Source: an uncultured Lachnospiraceae bacterium (GTDB lineage Bacteria; Bacillota_A; Clostridia; Lachnospirales; Lachnospiraceae). From it: DNA of 24,786 nt. Under the pieces are notes generated by a model. It ran no database searches, was not told where the DNA came from, and saw only the letters and a program-made list of their open reading frames with translations. The DNA is taken from contig CAMWMM010000016.1 in NCBI GenBank assembly GCA_947175285.1, positions 1 to 24,786 on the forward strand. Direction: 5' to 3'. A program made the position numbers and the translations under genes. This document shows, piece by piece, positions 1 to 7,396 of this stretch (the stretch's first letter is position 1; the number at the start of each line of letters is the position of its first letter).

Positions 1-2
1 GA

Positions 3-827
3 TATATATATTATTTGGTTGAGTTGCGTACGAGATATCCTAATTGGGAGTTTGAGCCGGTTTTTACGAATGTTGATTTTGAGGAGTTCGTACAGTATCA
101 ACTTGAACATAATATGAAATGTGCTGATATTAACGATAACCTTTTATATTGTGGAAAAGATAAATATTCGGGCGAGGATAGTGAACAGTATCGTAACGTT
201 GATGAAACAGCATTGCGATATTTAATGCATCCGAGAAGAGTGTTATTAACTGAAAACTATGTGTTGCAGTTTTTAAAGACAGATCAGATACTGCCTAAGG
301 ATTATGCAGAACTCGTAACAAATCAGATTTTAATTGATAAACCGAATATTGATGAGGATGTAAAGTCTGCACTTATAAATTCGTCGAGCTGTGTTAATGC
401 TGTTATGCTTGCGACGATTTATAAGCAGGAAAATGGACCGGCAGGTGAAGTATGTAATGGAACCAAAGTATATAATTTGTTTAATGTGGGTGGGGGTACA
501 GGACGGAAAGCTTCCAAGGAATTTGCGTATGAAAAAAATTGGGATGATGTGGATAAATGTATGAAAGGAAGTGAAGGCACATTTAAAAAATATTTGGATA
601 GGGGACAGAATACATTATATGCAATGGACTGGCATTATAAAGGGTATGCAGATGGTACAGGTGCTCTCCAATATGCTGCTTTGGTGAATGACGCAGATAA
701 AAAGGCAGATGACTTAATGATTGATATTCCATATGAAATACTTAATCAGAACTTGCAACTTAGTATTCCCATCTATAATAATCTTCCGCAATATTCAAAA
801 GAAGATCTGGAAGGATATCTTGAATAA
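3..827 (+). CDS. Glucosaminidase-like T7SS-associated protein, C-terminal part (cut by window edge)
   Basis: The frame is open to the left edge, so this is the 3' part of a longer gene. The apparent TTG start at 15 is internal, because the codons before it (Y-I-Y-Y) align with the paralogue encoded at 11011-12618. The whole visible part is colinear with residues about 233-535 of that paralogue. Shared landmarks are YPNWEFEPV (YPEWKFEAV there), SSCVNAVMLATIYKQENGP, YNLFNVG and DRGQNTLYAMDW. This pattern (YPNWKF..., an Ala-rich helix ending in E-N/T-G, then YNLFNIG and RGQNTLY) is the one I know from clostridial GH73-like endo-beta-N-acetylglucosaminidase domains; the Glu of QENG (codon 429-431) would be the catalytic acid. 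Expected substrate: the glycan strand of peptidoglycan. The N-terminal targeting part lies outside the window. An RCC1-like lipoprotein follows after 18 bp. Confidence 0.75.
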   Translation, partial: YIYYLVELRTRYPNWEFEPVFTNVDFEEFVQYQLEHNMKCADINDNLLYCGKDKYSGEDSEQYRNVDETALRYLMHPRRVLLTENYVLQFLKTDQILPKDYAELVTNQILIDKPNIDEDVKSALINSSSCVNAVMLATIYKQENGPAGEVCNGTKVYNLFNVGGGTGRKASKEFAYEKNWDDVDKCMKGSEGTFKKYLDRGQNTLYAMDWHYKGYADGTGALQYAALVNDADKKADDLMIDIPYEILNQNLQLSIPIYNNLPQYSKEDLEGYLE

Positions 828-845
828 TTTTTGTGTTGAAATGGG

Positions 846-2249
846 GTGAGTAAAATCAATATATCTAAAATATATAAAAAATTTATGCTATTATTCTCAG
901 GGACGTTGTTTTTGGCACTGATCTTATGGGGATGTAGTAAAGCGACAGAAGAAACAGATACCACGGAGACGATAGAAGATTGGTCAGATAGTAAAGAATC
1001 CCAGCCTGCACAGATGGAGTCACAAATGGAACCTGATACACAGAATGCGCAGGCGGAATCATTTGAGATCATTGATATCATATGGGGAGAAAAGTACTAT
1101 GTTGCCCTGTGTGGGGATGGCAGTGTCCGGCAGTGGTCTGTCTCCGAAGAAAGGGAAGATGCAGTCATAGTAGGAGGCATACATAATGCGGTGAAGATCA
1201 TGAGCATGGGAGCTGGGAGAGTATTCTATGCATTAACGGAGGATGGAGCGCTGTATATGTGGGGCGAGAACGAGTATGTTGATACTAATAATCCAAAGTG
1301 GGGAGAAGAGCGGCAGAAAATATACGAGGACCGTGCGGTCAGTGTGTTTCCGGGCGATGAGTTTGTTTTGGTAGATGCAACAGATAAACAGGCATTCGCG
1401 ATCAATAAGGAAGGGAACCTTTATACATGGGGGGATACAGGGTACCGCTTTTTTTACAGTTCGGATGAGGAGTTAGATCATAAATACCATCTGGAAAGCG
1501 ATCTGGTAAAAGGAACAGAACGGATATTTACCGGTGCTGATCTTTTCCATTACTTTATCAGGGAGGATGGGAGTGTATATATGCTTAGAAGCTGGCACTC
1601 ATCTTATGGCTACATTCCATGGATCTATCCGGGTATCGGCAGGACAAATACGATGCTGTTGGGTGGAATTGATTTTATAGTGTTTGGCCGAGGAGGATCG
1701 TCATCATTGTACCTGTATGAATTGGGAGAGACAGATATCGGGCAGATAGCGGCTGACAAGTATACAGTATTCCTGTATGGAGAGGATGGGGTGCTACGCT
1801 TTTGGGACAGCTACAGGGTAAAATATCATGATTGTGTGGAAGCGGTCTACAGACCAAGCGGATCCAGAGGGCCATGGCTGGATGTCAACGGAGATTATGT
1901 AGAAGTAGATATCAATGAGATTCTGGGAAGGCCGGAAGGGGATACGGGTAGGATCGTCGATATGTGCGCCTGTGATGAGAATGTGCTGTTTTTGATGGAA
2001 ACAGGGGAAGTTTTTATGAGCAGTTACCAGGCATATGACCAGGAAGAGGTGGAATACTGGATTGACAGTACAAATCCCTACCGGACCGAATATACCCGTA
2101 CAGTTGAACTCGAATTAAAGAAAGTAGTCTTTGCTCCTTTGGAGTGGGATAACATCGTCAAATTAAATAGTGATGGAGACAGCCACTTTACTGCTGTGGA
2201 TCGTGATGGGAATTATTATGTATTGGATACCAGGACGTTAATACAATAA
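846..2249 (+). CDS. RCC1-like seven-bladed propeller lipoprotein, candidate surface immunity protein
   Basis: The 467-residue product has a lipoprotein signal (hydrophobic residues 14-27, then L-W-G-C with C30), so it should be anchored outside the membrane. A Ser/Thr/Glu/Gln-rich linker follows. The rest carries about seven RCC1-type blades, each with a core like alt.DGxvyxWG: near VALCGDGSVRQWS, YALTEDGALYMWG, FAINKEGNLYTWG, FIREDGSVYML, VFLYGEDGVLRFW, LFLMETGEVFMSS and FTAVDRDGNYYVLD. RCC1 propellers are protein-binding scaffolds. The start is GTG with a poor ribosome site, 18 bp after the glucosaminidase gene, which suggests coupled translation. The same gene order is repeated at 11011-14048. 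I infer it binds and neutralises the neighbouring wall hydrolase at the cell surface. An adhesin or wall-sensing role is the alternative. An intrinsic terminator follows. Confidence 0.7.
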   Translation: MSKINISKIYKKFMLLFSGTLFLALILWGCSKATEETDTTETIEDWSDSKESQPAQMESQMEPDTQNAQAESFEIIDIIWGEKYYVALCGDGSVRQWSVSEEREDAVIVGGIHNAVKIMSMGAGRVFYALTEDGALYMWGENEYVDTNNPKWGEERQKIYEDRAVSVFPGDEFVLVDATDKQAFAINKEGNLYTWGDTGYRFFYSSDEELDHKYHLESDLVKGTERIFTGADLFHYFIREDGSVYMLRSWHSSYGYIPWIYPGIGRTNTMLLGGIDFIVFGRGGSSSLYLYELGETDIGQIAADKYTVFLYGEDGVLRFWDSYRVKYHDCVEAVYRPSGSRGPWLDVNGDYVEVDINEILGRPEGDTGRIVDMCACDENVLFLMETGEVFMSSYQAYDQEEVEYWIDSTNPYRTEYTRTVELELKKVVFAPLEWDNIVKLNSDGDSHFTAVDRDGNYYVLDTRTLIQ

Positions 2250-2267
2250 ATGATTGGGTATGAAAAG

Positions 2268-2308
2268 CAGGGAAATAACATGTATTCAGGTTATTTCCCT
2301 GTTTTTTT
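2268..2308 (+). terminator. Intrinsic terminator after the RCC1-like lipoprotein gene
   Basis: A perfect 12-bp stem (CAGGGAAATAAC at 2268-2279 with its complement at 2290-2301), a 10-nt loop and a run of seven T (2302-2308). It closes the left-edge effector/propeller transcription unit. Confidence 0.9.
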
Positions 2309-2419
2309 AGTAAAAAAATTTAAAATGTAATACTTTTGTAACAGATATGATGCAAAAATGATGCATTGATGGTTTATGATGTAGATAGAAAAGCAGCAGG
2401 GAGGTAAGATTTCGAAAAA

Positions 2420-3460
2420 ATGAGACAGATGATGCAAGTGACAGGTAATATAAAAAGAGTAAAACTACTGGGAATCTTTGCGGCAGCATTTTTGTTTGTC
2501 GGATGTTCTGCACAGGATGAAGATTTACCAGAGGAAACGCCGCAGGATGCTGCGGAGGTTTACAGTATGGAGGAGGAGACAGGCAATCAAGAGGCAGAGC
2601 CTGAAATCGATAATGCGGCCTTAACAGAAATTGAGGCAGAACAGATTGTAAGAAAAGCTGATCAAACCATACAGATGATTATGGAGAAACCTAAAATTTT
2701 TTTTGCAGAAGAGCCGCCTAACGAAGAAGAAGTAAAGGCGTATCTGTCAAACTACTATGCTCCGGATATTTTGGATTATGTTTTCTTTGTATACCGGATT
2801 GAAATAGAAGACGGGAAGTGCTTTTCCCAGTATAGTAACCGTTATTATGACCGTTATCCAATTTTTTATATGGATATTGAAGGCGATATGAAAATTGTAG
2901 GTCAGGGGGATGGATATTATGACGTTTCTGTCACTTTTGAACACAAATGGAAGAGAGGATGGTGGATCGAAGAGGAGGGAACGGTAAGGATAGAAAAAAA
3001 TGAAACCGGAGACTGGCTGATAACGGGAATGAGTCAGTGGTATAACGATTTCAGATATTACTATATGCCTGAGATGGATTACTTCCCGGAATATCTGACA
3101 GAGGACATGACGGAATGGATGATTCAGGAATTTGGGACAGACGAGAATGGAGAGAAAATACAGATTAGTGCAGAGCCCGATGAGAATGGATTCATTCTGC
3201 CGGACAGCAGCGTAAGGGAGATTGTGGAACAGGAGATAGAGTCCCTTTCCCGATATGAAATGTATTTGGCAATACAGGAGATATACGCCAGACATGGAAA
3301 GAAATTTGATGATGTCATGCTGTACGGATATTTTCATGCAAAACCTTGGTATGAACCCTATAAACAGGTTTTTGATGAGAATAACCTGACGGAGACAGAG
3401 CGGCACAATATCGGGCTGCTTGCAGAGGCAGGCGGCATGTATCATATGGGACGCCTTTGA
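2420..3460 (+). CDS. YARHG-domain lipoprotein
   Basis: The 346-residue product has a lipoprotein signal peptide (hydrophobic residues 16-27, F-V-G-C with C29), then an acidic linker (about 31-75). A middle alpha/beta domain of about 150 residues is rich in Tyr and Trp. A C-terminal YARHG domain shows IYARHG at 288-293 and the usual trailing FHAKPWYEP and N-L-T-E-T-E-R-H-N-I. YARHG domains are extracellular modules of unknown role found on Firmicutes surface lipoproteins. The AGGGAGG ribosome site (2398-2404) sits 15 nt before the ATG, longer than usual, but no better start is visible. The 3' end overlaps the next reading frame, which encodes a region resembling this protein's middle domain. 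It lies after a terminator, so it probably has its own promoter, which I could not place. Confidence 0.8.
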   Translation: MRQMMQVTGNIKRVKLLGIFAAAFLFVGCSAQDEDLPEETPQDAAEVYSMEEETGNQEAEPEIDNAALTEIEAEQIVRKADQTIQMIMEKPKIFFAEEPPNEEEVKAYLSNYYAPDILDYVFFVYRIEIEDGKCFSQYSNRYYDRYPIFYMDIEGDMKIVGQGDGYYDVSVTFEHKWKRGWWIEEEGTVRIEKNETGDWLITGMSQWYNDFRYYYMPEMDYFPEYLTEDMTEWMIQEFGTDENGEKIQISAEPDENGFILPDSSVREIVEQEIESLSRYEMYLAIQEIYARHGKKFDDVMLYGYFHAKPWYEPYKQVFDENNLTETERHNIGLLAEAGGMYHMGRL

Positions 3461-3923
3461 CAGTCTGGATAATATTTTTACAGCTAAAGACGAAAATGAG
3501 CTGAAAGAAAAAAATCATGGCGAGGGGGTATACTATTCGCTGGGAGAGTATGGGGAGGAACAGCGGTTAAAGGAATATGTATCCACATGGTTTTCGGAGG
3601 AAGTGTTTGATTACCTTATGGATATGTGTGGTATAATATATAGCACTTTTAAAGATGAGGAGGGGAACTATGTTTTATTGTATGACCTTATGCCCCCGAT
3701 GGATGCGTATGCCCCGAATGATTTAAGGCGTGTTACGATAAAAGATTATAACGACGAGGAATGCACAGTGACGGTTACATTCCTGAATCTGACCATGTAT
3801 GAGACGCTACAATATGATGACAGCGAAGGGGAAATCCTGTTTAGACGGGAGGGAGACAGATGGGTTATTGCAGCGATATCAGAGCCGCATTATGATGAAT
3901 ATCGTTTACGGTGGTCAGAATAA
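3420..3923 (+). pseudogene. Out-of-frame fragment related to the upstream lipoprotein's middle domain
   Basis: This frame (up to 167 residues) overlaps the end of the YARHG lipoprotein gene. It has no signal peptide, no ribosome site and only a TTG at the overlap as a possible start. Its sequence resembles residues about 70-215 of the upstream lipoprotein: in both, a helix ending LKEYVSTWFSEEVFDYL / VKAYLSNYYAPDILDYV is followed by beta strands and an ending of the type G-D-R/W-V/L-I-...-I-S/M-S and a Tyr-rich tail. I read this as a duplicated domain once fused in frame behind YARHG and now separated by a frameshift near 3440-3460, or as a gene that lost its 5' end. Translation by ribosome slippage or coupling is possible but unsupported. 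Confidence 0.55.
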
Positions 3924-3935
3924 AGAGAATAGACT

Positions 3936-3964
3936 TTGTATTTCTATTGTGATACACTTATATT
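3936..3964 (+). promoter_or_regulatory. Possible promoter of the small gene at 4004
   Basis: TTGTAT (3936-3941), 17 bp, TATATT (3959-3964), about 40 bp upstream of the small gene. It lies in an AT-rich stretch where chance matches are easy, so confidence is low. Confidence 0.35.
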
Positions 3965-4003
3965 ATAACAATACAAGCCACAATATAGAAAGCAGGTGAT
4001 TGT

Positions 4004-4186
4004 ATGATTGAAGGTGAAATGCTGAAATTATCAGTAGAAGAGTTTTCAAGATTACAAGGGTATATGCTTTTAGTAGATAAGGATTCAGAGGCATATAAAT
4101 CTATGAAAGTGCGTTATACTGAATTGAAAGTTATCCTTTCTGCATCTGCTGTTAATCTAACAGAACTTGACCGTATAAAAGAGTAG
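4004..4186 (+). CDS. Small hypothetical protein (60 aa)
   Basis: The ATG is preceded by AGGTGA at a normal distance. The 60-residue product is soluble, probably two helices (residues 8-24 and 27-45), with no Cys, signal or membrane segment. I do not recognise the family. It lies between the lipoprotein genes and the agr locus and is closed by a strong terminator, so it is probably an independent short transcript. No link to secretion or quorum sensing is visible beyond position. Confidence 0.65.
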   Translation: MIEGEMLKLSVEEFSRLQGYMLLVDKDSEAYKSMKVRYTELKVILSASAVNLTELDRIKE

Positions 4187-4218
4187 CACTTGAATTAGCT
4201 CATCTGCCATGATAATCA

Positions 4219-4251
4219 GGTCGTCTGTAAAAAATACAGACGGCCTTTTTT
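4219..4251 (+). terminator. Intrinsic terminator before the agr locus
   Basis: An 11-bp stem with one G-T pair (GGTCGTCTGTA at 4219-4229 with TACAGACGGCC at 4235-4245), an A-rich 5-nt loop and six T (4246-4251). It separates the accessory region from the agr promoter. Confidence 0.9.
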
Positions 4252-4302
4252 AATGTTCTCATAAATACAGTCTCCCTCCCCTTCTCCAAGCATTTCTGTC
4301 GA

Positions 4303-4332
4303 ATTTTGTCCATTTCGATACACATTTTGCGT
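4303..4332 (+). promoter_or_regulatory. LytTR-type direct-repeat box upstream of agrA
   Basis: ATTTTGTCC (4303-4311) and ATTTTGCGT (4324-4332) are repeated with a 21-bp period, the two-helical-turn spacing typical of AgrA/ComE/VirR-type LytTR regulators. The second repeat ends 6 bp before the -35. The sequence TTGTCCATTTC here recurs exactly upstream of esaA (7363-7373), and a related box lies upstream of agrD. It probably mediates autoactivation by the LytTR regulator encoded immediately downstream. Confidence 0.7.
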
Positions 4333-4338
4333 ATTTTG

Positions 4339-4367
4339 TTGATAAATACATTTTTTCATTGTATAAT
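4339..4367 (+). promoter_or_regulatory. Sigma-A-type promoter of agrA-agrC
   Basis: TTGATA (4339-4344), 17 bp, TATAAT (4362-4367): a near-consensus housekeeping promoter, predicting a transcript start near 4374. The good -35 suggests basal expression of the regulator and kinase, with the upstream box giving further activation. Confidence 0.8.
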
Positions 4368-4413
4368 GTTTTGCAAATTATTATAGAAAAATAATGAAAT
4401 GAGATGGCAGAAT

Positions 4414-5190
4414 ATGTACGAAGTTGCAATTTGTGATGATGAAAAAAGAGACAGAGAATCTCTGAAAAAAGATATTTGTGAGAATAAGGAATTTGGGCAT
4501 TTGCTGAGAATCCATGAATACGATTCTGCTGCAGATTTGTTAATAGCTGTGGAGAAAATCAATTTTTCCATTATTTTTCTGGATGTTCAGATGGAAGATA
4601 TGGATGGCGAGAGGGCAGCGGAAGAAATCAGGAAACTGGATGACGCCGTAATTTTAGTCTTTTGTTCGGGATATGCGGAACCTACGATACATAGTTTTGA
4701 AGTGCAGCCGTATCGTTTCATTAAGAAAAATATGCCGGAGGAAGAAAAAAGAAGATATATAGATGATTCCTTGGAAAAAATGGCAACTGTTATTCAAATT
4801 CCGGCGATACAGGCTAAAATGGAACGGAAAAAAATCACTTTGCGTCCGGACGATATCGTTTATATAGAAAAGTACAGAAAATTTCTAAAAGTGCATCTTG
4901 CTCCGGCAGCCAAGAGACGACATCGAATTTGCGCGGAGAATGAGGATGATATCCGGATATATGATAGGTTAGTGAATTTATACAACATTCTAAAACCATA
5001 CGGATTCGGCTATCCGCATAACAGCTATGTCATTAATTTTCAATATATCATGTCCTGTAAAAGTGAAGAGATAGAGTTGGAGGGTGTTCCGGATATTATT
5101 TTCAAGGTTTCCCGCAGCAAAGCACCTGAATTTAACGAGTTGAAGAGGCTGTTTTTGCTATCAAAATATAAGAGTAGGAAGAAAAGATGA
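4414..5190 (+). CDS. agrA: AgrA-like LytTR response regulator
   Basis: This is a cytoplasmic DNA-binding response regulator. An N-terminal receiver domain begins MYEVAICDDE (acidic pair), has the phospho-acceptor Asp in IIFLDVQM (residue 57 from this start) and the conserved Lys in RFIKKN. A C-terminal LytTR domain covers about residues 135-245, with ITLRPDDIVYIEKYRKFLKV and a YPHNSYVINFQYI segment. The MYEVAICDDE start is preferred over the upstream in-frame ATG at 4399 because it matches where the family begins; neither has a strong ribosome site. The gene ends with a 4-bp ATGA overlap with the kinase gene, so the two are co-translated. It should be phosphorylated by that kinase and bind the ATTTTGnCC repeat boxes found upstream of agrA, agrD and esaA. 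Confidence 0.9.
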   Translation: MYEVAICDDEKRDRESLKKDICENKEFGHLLRIHEYDSAADLLIAVEKINFSIIFLDVQMEDMDGERAAEEIRKLDDAVILVFCSGYAEPTIHSFEVQPYRFIKKNMPEEEKRRYIDDSLEKMATVIQIPAIQAKMERKKITLRPDDIVYIEKYRKFLKVHLAPAAKRRHRICAENEDDIRIYDRLVNLYNILKPYGFGYPHNSYVINFQYIMSCKSEEIELEGVPDIIFKVSRSKAPEFNELKRLFLLSKYKSRKKR

Positions 5191-6509
5191 ATCAGATTAT
5201 TTCTTCGATGATTAATTTCCTTTTGTGTGCATTGGAAATTTATATGCTGAATATGTTTATGAGCGCCATGTTTCCTAGGCGTGTCAGCAGAAAACAGTGG
5301 CTTGTGTGCCTTATTGTGGCTGTTTGCATTCATTATGTTATTAATCTTCCGGGCATCCTATCGTTGAATTTTGCAGGCGTATCCATTTTACTTTTTGCTT
5401 TTTCCATGCTGGTGTTTAAGATTACCGTGAGAAAAGCATTTATATATACATCTATTTATTATATTGTGTTTGCATGTGGAAGAGAGATGGCATTTGAGAT
5501 GCTGTATCGTTTTCTTATGGTGACATTTCCTGAACTGGAGATGATATTGTCTTATGCTGACGGAACGCTCTTTTATATGCTGGAATATATACTTTCTTTT
5601 TTCTTTCTCTTGTACCTGAGAAAATATATGAAAAAAATTGAAATAGGAAAAGACGGAAGATTTGATGGCTATTTATTGGTTATGCCCTTTTCCTCTGTTT
5701 GGGTTTTGTTCACTTTTATCTATATGGATTTCCCCAATGGAATATATCTACAGATTCTGCTATGCTGTGGCGCTTTTTTTCTCTATTTTTCCAATGCAGT
5801 AATTTTTATTATTCTGGCGCATTTCACACAGATGATGAATCAGATAAAGATAGCGGAACTTTTTTCATTAAAGAAAGATATGGAGAAAGAAAATTTTGAA
5901 AATGTAGTAAAAATGAATGATATGTATCGGAAGTATATGCACGATGTTCACCGGTATTTCTACCAGTTTAAGAGTTTGGCATTGACAGGGGAAAATCAAG
6001 CAATTGTAGATATTGTCGATGGCTGGGAAAATAATCTGAAAAAAGAAGCGTCAAATAAGTTGTATACAGGCAGTCCGATTGTAAATTCCCTCTTATCCAG
6101 ATGTTATGACAATGCAAAAGAAGGGCGGATAGAGATTGACATCTTTGTAGAAAATGGGTTGAATCTGGATTTTATACAGGATGTGGACAAGATATCAATG
6201 TTCGGAAATCTGTTAGATAATGCGGTAGAGGCTGCTGCGAAATGTGAGAAAGGAAATCGGAAAATCAATATCAAGATGTTTATGGGAAGTAAACATATTC
6301 TTGTTTTTCAAATAGAAAATACATGGACGAAGAATCTTCATGCGGACAGGGAAAAACTGCTTAGTACAAAAAAAGATTCCGGAAATCATGGACTGGGAAT
6401 CGGAATATCCCGCGAGCTGGCACAGAAGTATGGCGGAACGCTGGAATGGGAAGAACAGGGAGAGTGGTTTGTCACAACGCTAATGGTTAGCACTGAATGC
6501 AGATTTTGA
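5187..6509 (+). CDS. agrC: AgrC-like peptide-sensing histidine kinase
   Basis: The 440-residue membrane kinase of the HPK10/AgrC type has roughly six hydrophobic segments in residues 1-215, forming the peptide sensor. A short coiled linker then leads to a dimerisation helix with MHDVHRYF, in which H252 is the likely phospho-acceptor (the usual motif is RHDYxN). The HATPase_c domain has its N-box at NLLDNAVEAA (about 341-350) and G-box at GLGIGIS (about 400-406). The lack of a canonical H-box Arg and D-F-K-N is normal for this divergent family. The ATG overlaps the regulator's TGA, and the last codons lie inside the direct-repeat box of the agrD promoter. The expected ligand is the thiolactone peptide from the agrD gene just downstream. 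Confidence 0.9.
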   Translation: MNQIISSMINFLLCALEIYMLNMFMSAMFPRRVSRKQWLVCLIVAVCIHYVINLPGILSLNFAGVSILLFAFSMLVFKITVRKAFIYTSIYYIVFACGREMAFEMLYRFLMVTFPELEMILSYADGTLFYMLEYILSFFFLLYLRKYMKKIEIGKDGRFDGYLLVMPFSSVWVLFTFIYMDFPNGIYLQILLCCGAFFLYFSNAVIFIILAHFTQMMNQIKIAELFSLKKDMEKENFENVVKMNDMYRKYMHDVHRYFYQFKSLALTGENQAIVDIVDGWENNLKKEASNKLYTGSPIVNSLLSRCYDNAKEGRIEIDIFVENGLNLDFIQDVDKISMFGNLLDNAVEAAAKCEKGNRKINIKMFMGSKHILVFQIENTWTKNLHADREKLLSTKKDSGNHGLGIGISRELAQKYGGTLEWEEQGEWFVTTLMVSTECRF

Positions 6510-6567
6510 CCTTTTTGCTGTATAATTTTGACATATGAGACCGCTGTAATGATTTTTATGCTATATA
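6503..6567 (+). promoter_or_regulatory. LytTR-type box and activator-dependent promoter of agrD-agrB
   Basis: ATTTTGACC (6503-6511) and ATTTTGACA (6525-6533) form an almost perfect direct repeat with a 22-bp period, overlapping the agrC stop codon. TATATA (6562-6567) sits 56 bp after the TTGACC core, the same distance as in the agrA and esaA promoters. At the -35 position (6539-6544, GACCGC) there is no recognisable hexamer, so this promoter should depend on the activator, as expected for the signal-production arm of an agr loop. The remaining bases up to the agrD ribosome site hold nothing else I recognise. Confidence 0.7.
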
Positions 6568-6619
6568 TGAGACATGGTATCAGGCTGATATCAAATAAAA
6601 AATGAATAGGAGAATACAT

Positions 6620-6781
6620 ATGAAGAAAGAAGCTAATAAGGTACAAAGAAAAGGCAGTCTTATTAATTTAGCAAACCGCTGTGCGCTTGAGTTGATGGTT
6701 AGCTCTGTTAATGCTACCTGTGCTTGGGTTCATAATCAACCTGAAGTTCCGGAAGAAGCTAAAAAGTACAGGAAATTCTAA
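6620..6781 (+). CDS. agrD: AgrD-like autoinducing peptide precursor (53 aa)
   Basis: AGGAGA lies 6 nt before the ATG. The 53-residue product has the AgrD layout: a basic, amphipathic N-terminal leader (residues 1-30), then a core around NATCAWVH, then the charged tail NQPEVPEEAKKYRKF. The spacing from the core Cys (C34) to the P-E-V-P of the tail matches AgrD of staphylococci, where AgrB cuts five residues after the start of the ring and joins that carboxyl to the Cys. The predicted product is a C34-H38 thiolactone ring (C-A-W-V-H) with an N-terminal tail of unknown length (for example N-A-T or V-N-A-T). The TAA overlaps the agrB ATG by one base (TAATG), so processing enzyme and substrate are coupled. 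Confidence 0.93.
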   Translation: MKKEANKVQRKGSLINLANRCALELMVSSVNATCAWVHNQPEVPEEAKKYRKF

Positions 6782-7350
6782 TGCTGGCGAGAATATCCGG
6801 AAAGATTGTAAACTGGCAGATTAAAACGGGTATTTTATCAGATGAGGAGCGTGCAGTTTACCAATATGCGTATGAACTTCTGTTAAATCAGGTGATTAAC
6901 ATTTCGCTTGCAGTTCTTATAGCAGTGGTATTCGCCGCTCCTATTCCTGTATTATTGTTTCTGATAAGTTATATTCCCATGCGCTCTTTCTGCGGGGGAT
7001 ATCATGCCGACACGAACTTAGGATGTACGATTGTCTCTGCACTATTGATATGCTGTGTGTGTTGGATTTATCAAAATATCAGGGATAGTTTTTTGATAAT
7101 ATATTATCCGTTTATTTATCTTATTTCAGGATATCTTGTCATAAGATATGCGCCGGTTCCGGCTCAAAACAAGCCGCTTGACGAAACTGAGACCGCGCGG
7201 TACAGACGAAAAAGCCGTATTTTATGGCTGTTGGAAGCAACGATAGGGATTGCCCTATACTTTCTGCAAAGAGAATACGGTGTTGTCATTGCTGTGAGTC
7301 ATTTATTTCTTGCATGCATGATGATAGTGGGGAAATTGAAAAACAAATGA
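6781..7350 (+). CDS. agrB: AgrB-like membrane cysteine endopeptidase
   Basis: The 189-residue integral membrane protein has about five or six hydrophobic segments. It contains the AgrB signature RSFCGGYHADTNLGC, with catalytic His75 and Cys82 seven residues apart, as H77/C84 in Staphylococcus aureus AgrB. The following loop has the usual AP-P-N-K-P-L region (here APVPAQNKPLDETE). It removes the C-terminal tail of AgrD and forms the thiolactone. The start codon overlaps the agrD stop and has no independent ribosome site, so expression depends on agrD translation. A terminator follows immediately. Confidence 0.95.
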   Translation: MLARISGKIVNWQIKTGILSDEERAVYQYAYELLLNQVINISLAVLIAVVFAAPIPVLLFLISYIPMRSFCGGYHADTNLGCTIVSALLICCVCWIYQNIRDSFLIIYYPFIYLISGYLVIRYAPVPAQNKPLDETETARYRRKSRILWLLEATIGIALYFLQREYGVVIAVSHLFLACMMIVGKLKNK

Positions 7351-7351
7351 T

Positions 7352-7393
7352 AAAAGCCAAAATTGTCCATTTCAATGTATAATTTTGGCTTTT
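7352..7393 (+). terminator. agrB terminator, overlapping the esaA control box
   Basis: A perfect 13-bp stem (AAAAGCCAAAATT at 7352-7364 with its complement at 7381-7393) around a 16-nt loop. T-rich sequence with a T6 run (7402-7407) follows a little downstream. The loop contains TTGTCCATTTC and the right arm carries the second half-site of the LytTR box, so terminator and activator site share the same bases. Confidence 0.75.
7360..7390 (+). promoter_or_regulatory. LytTR-type box upstream of the T7SS operon
   Basis: AAATTGTCC (7360-7368) and ATTTTGGCT (7382-7390) have a 22-bp period. TTGTCCATTTC (7363-7373) is identical to the agrA box at 4306-4316. The distance from the TTGTCC core to the -10 is 56 bp at both sites. 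It probably places secretion genes under the agr regulator. Confidence 0.65.
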
Positions 7394-7396
7394 GTG

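Noticed and set aside
15..17. TTG as the true start of the first gene
   Set aside because: Codons upstream stay open to the window edge and align with the paralogue at 11011, so the gene is cut by the window.
2330..2400. Promoter for the YARHG lipoprotein gene
   Set aside because: Several ATGATG-like repeats and partial hexamers, but none with acceptable spacing; no agr-type box either.
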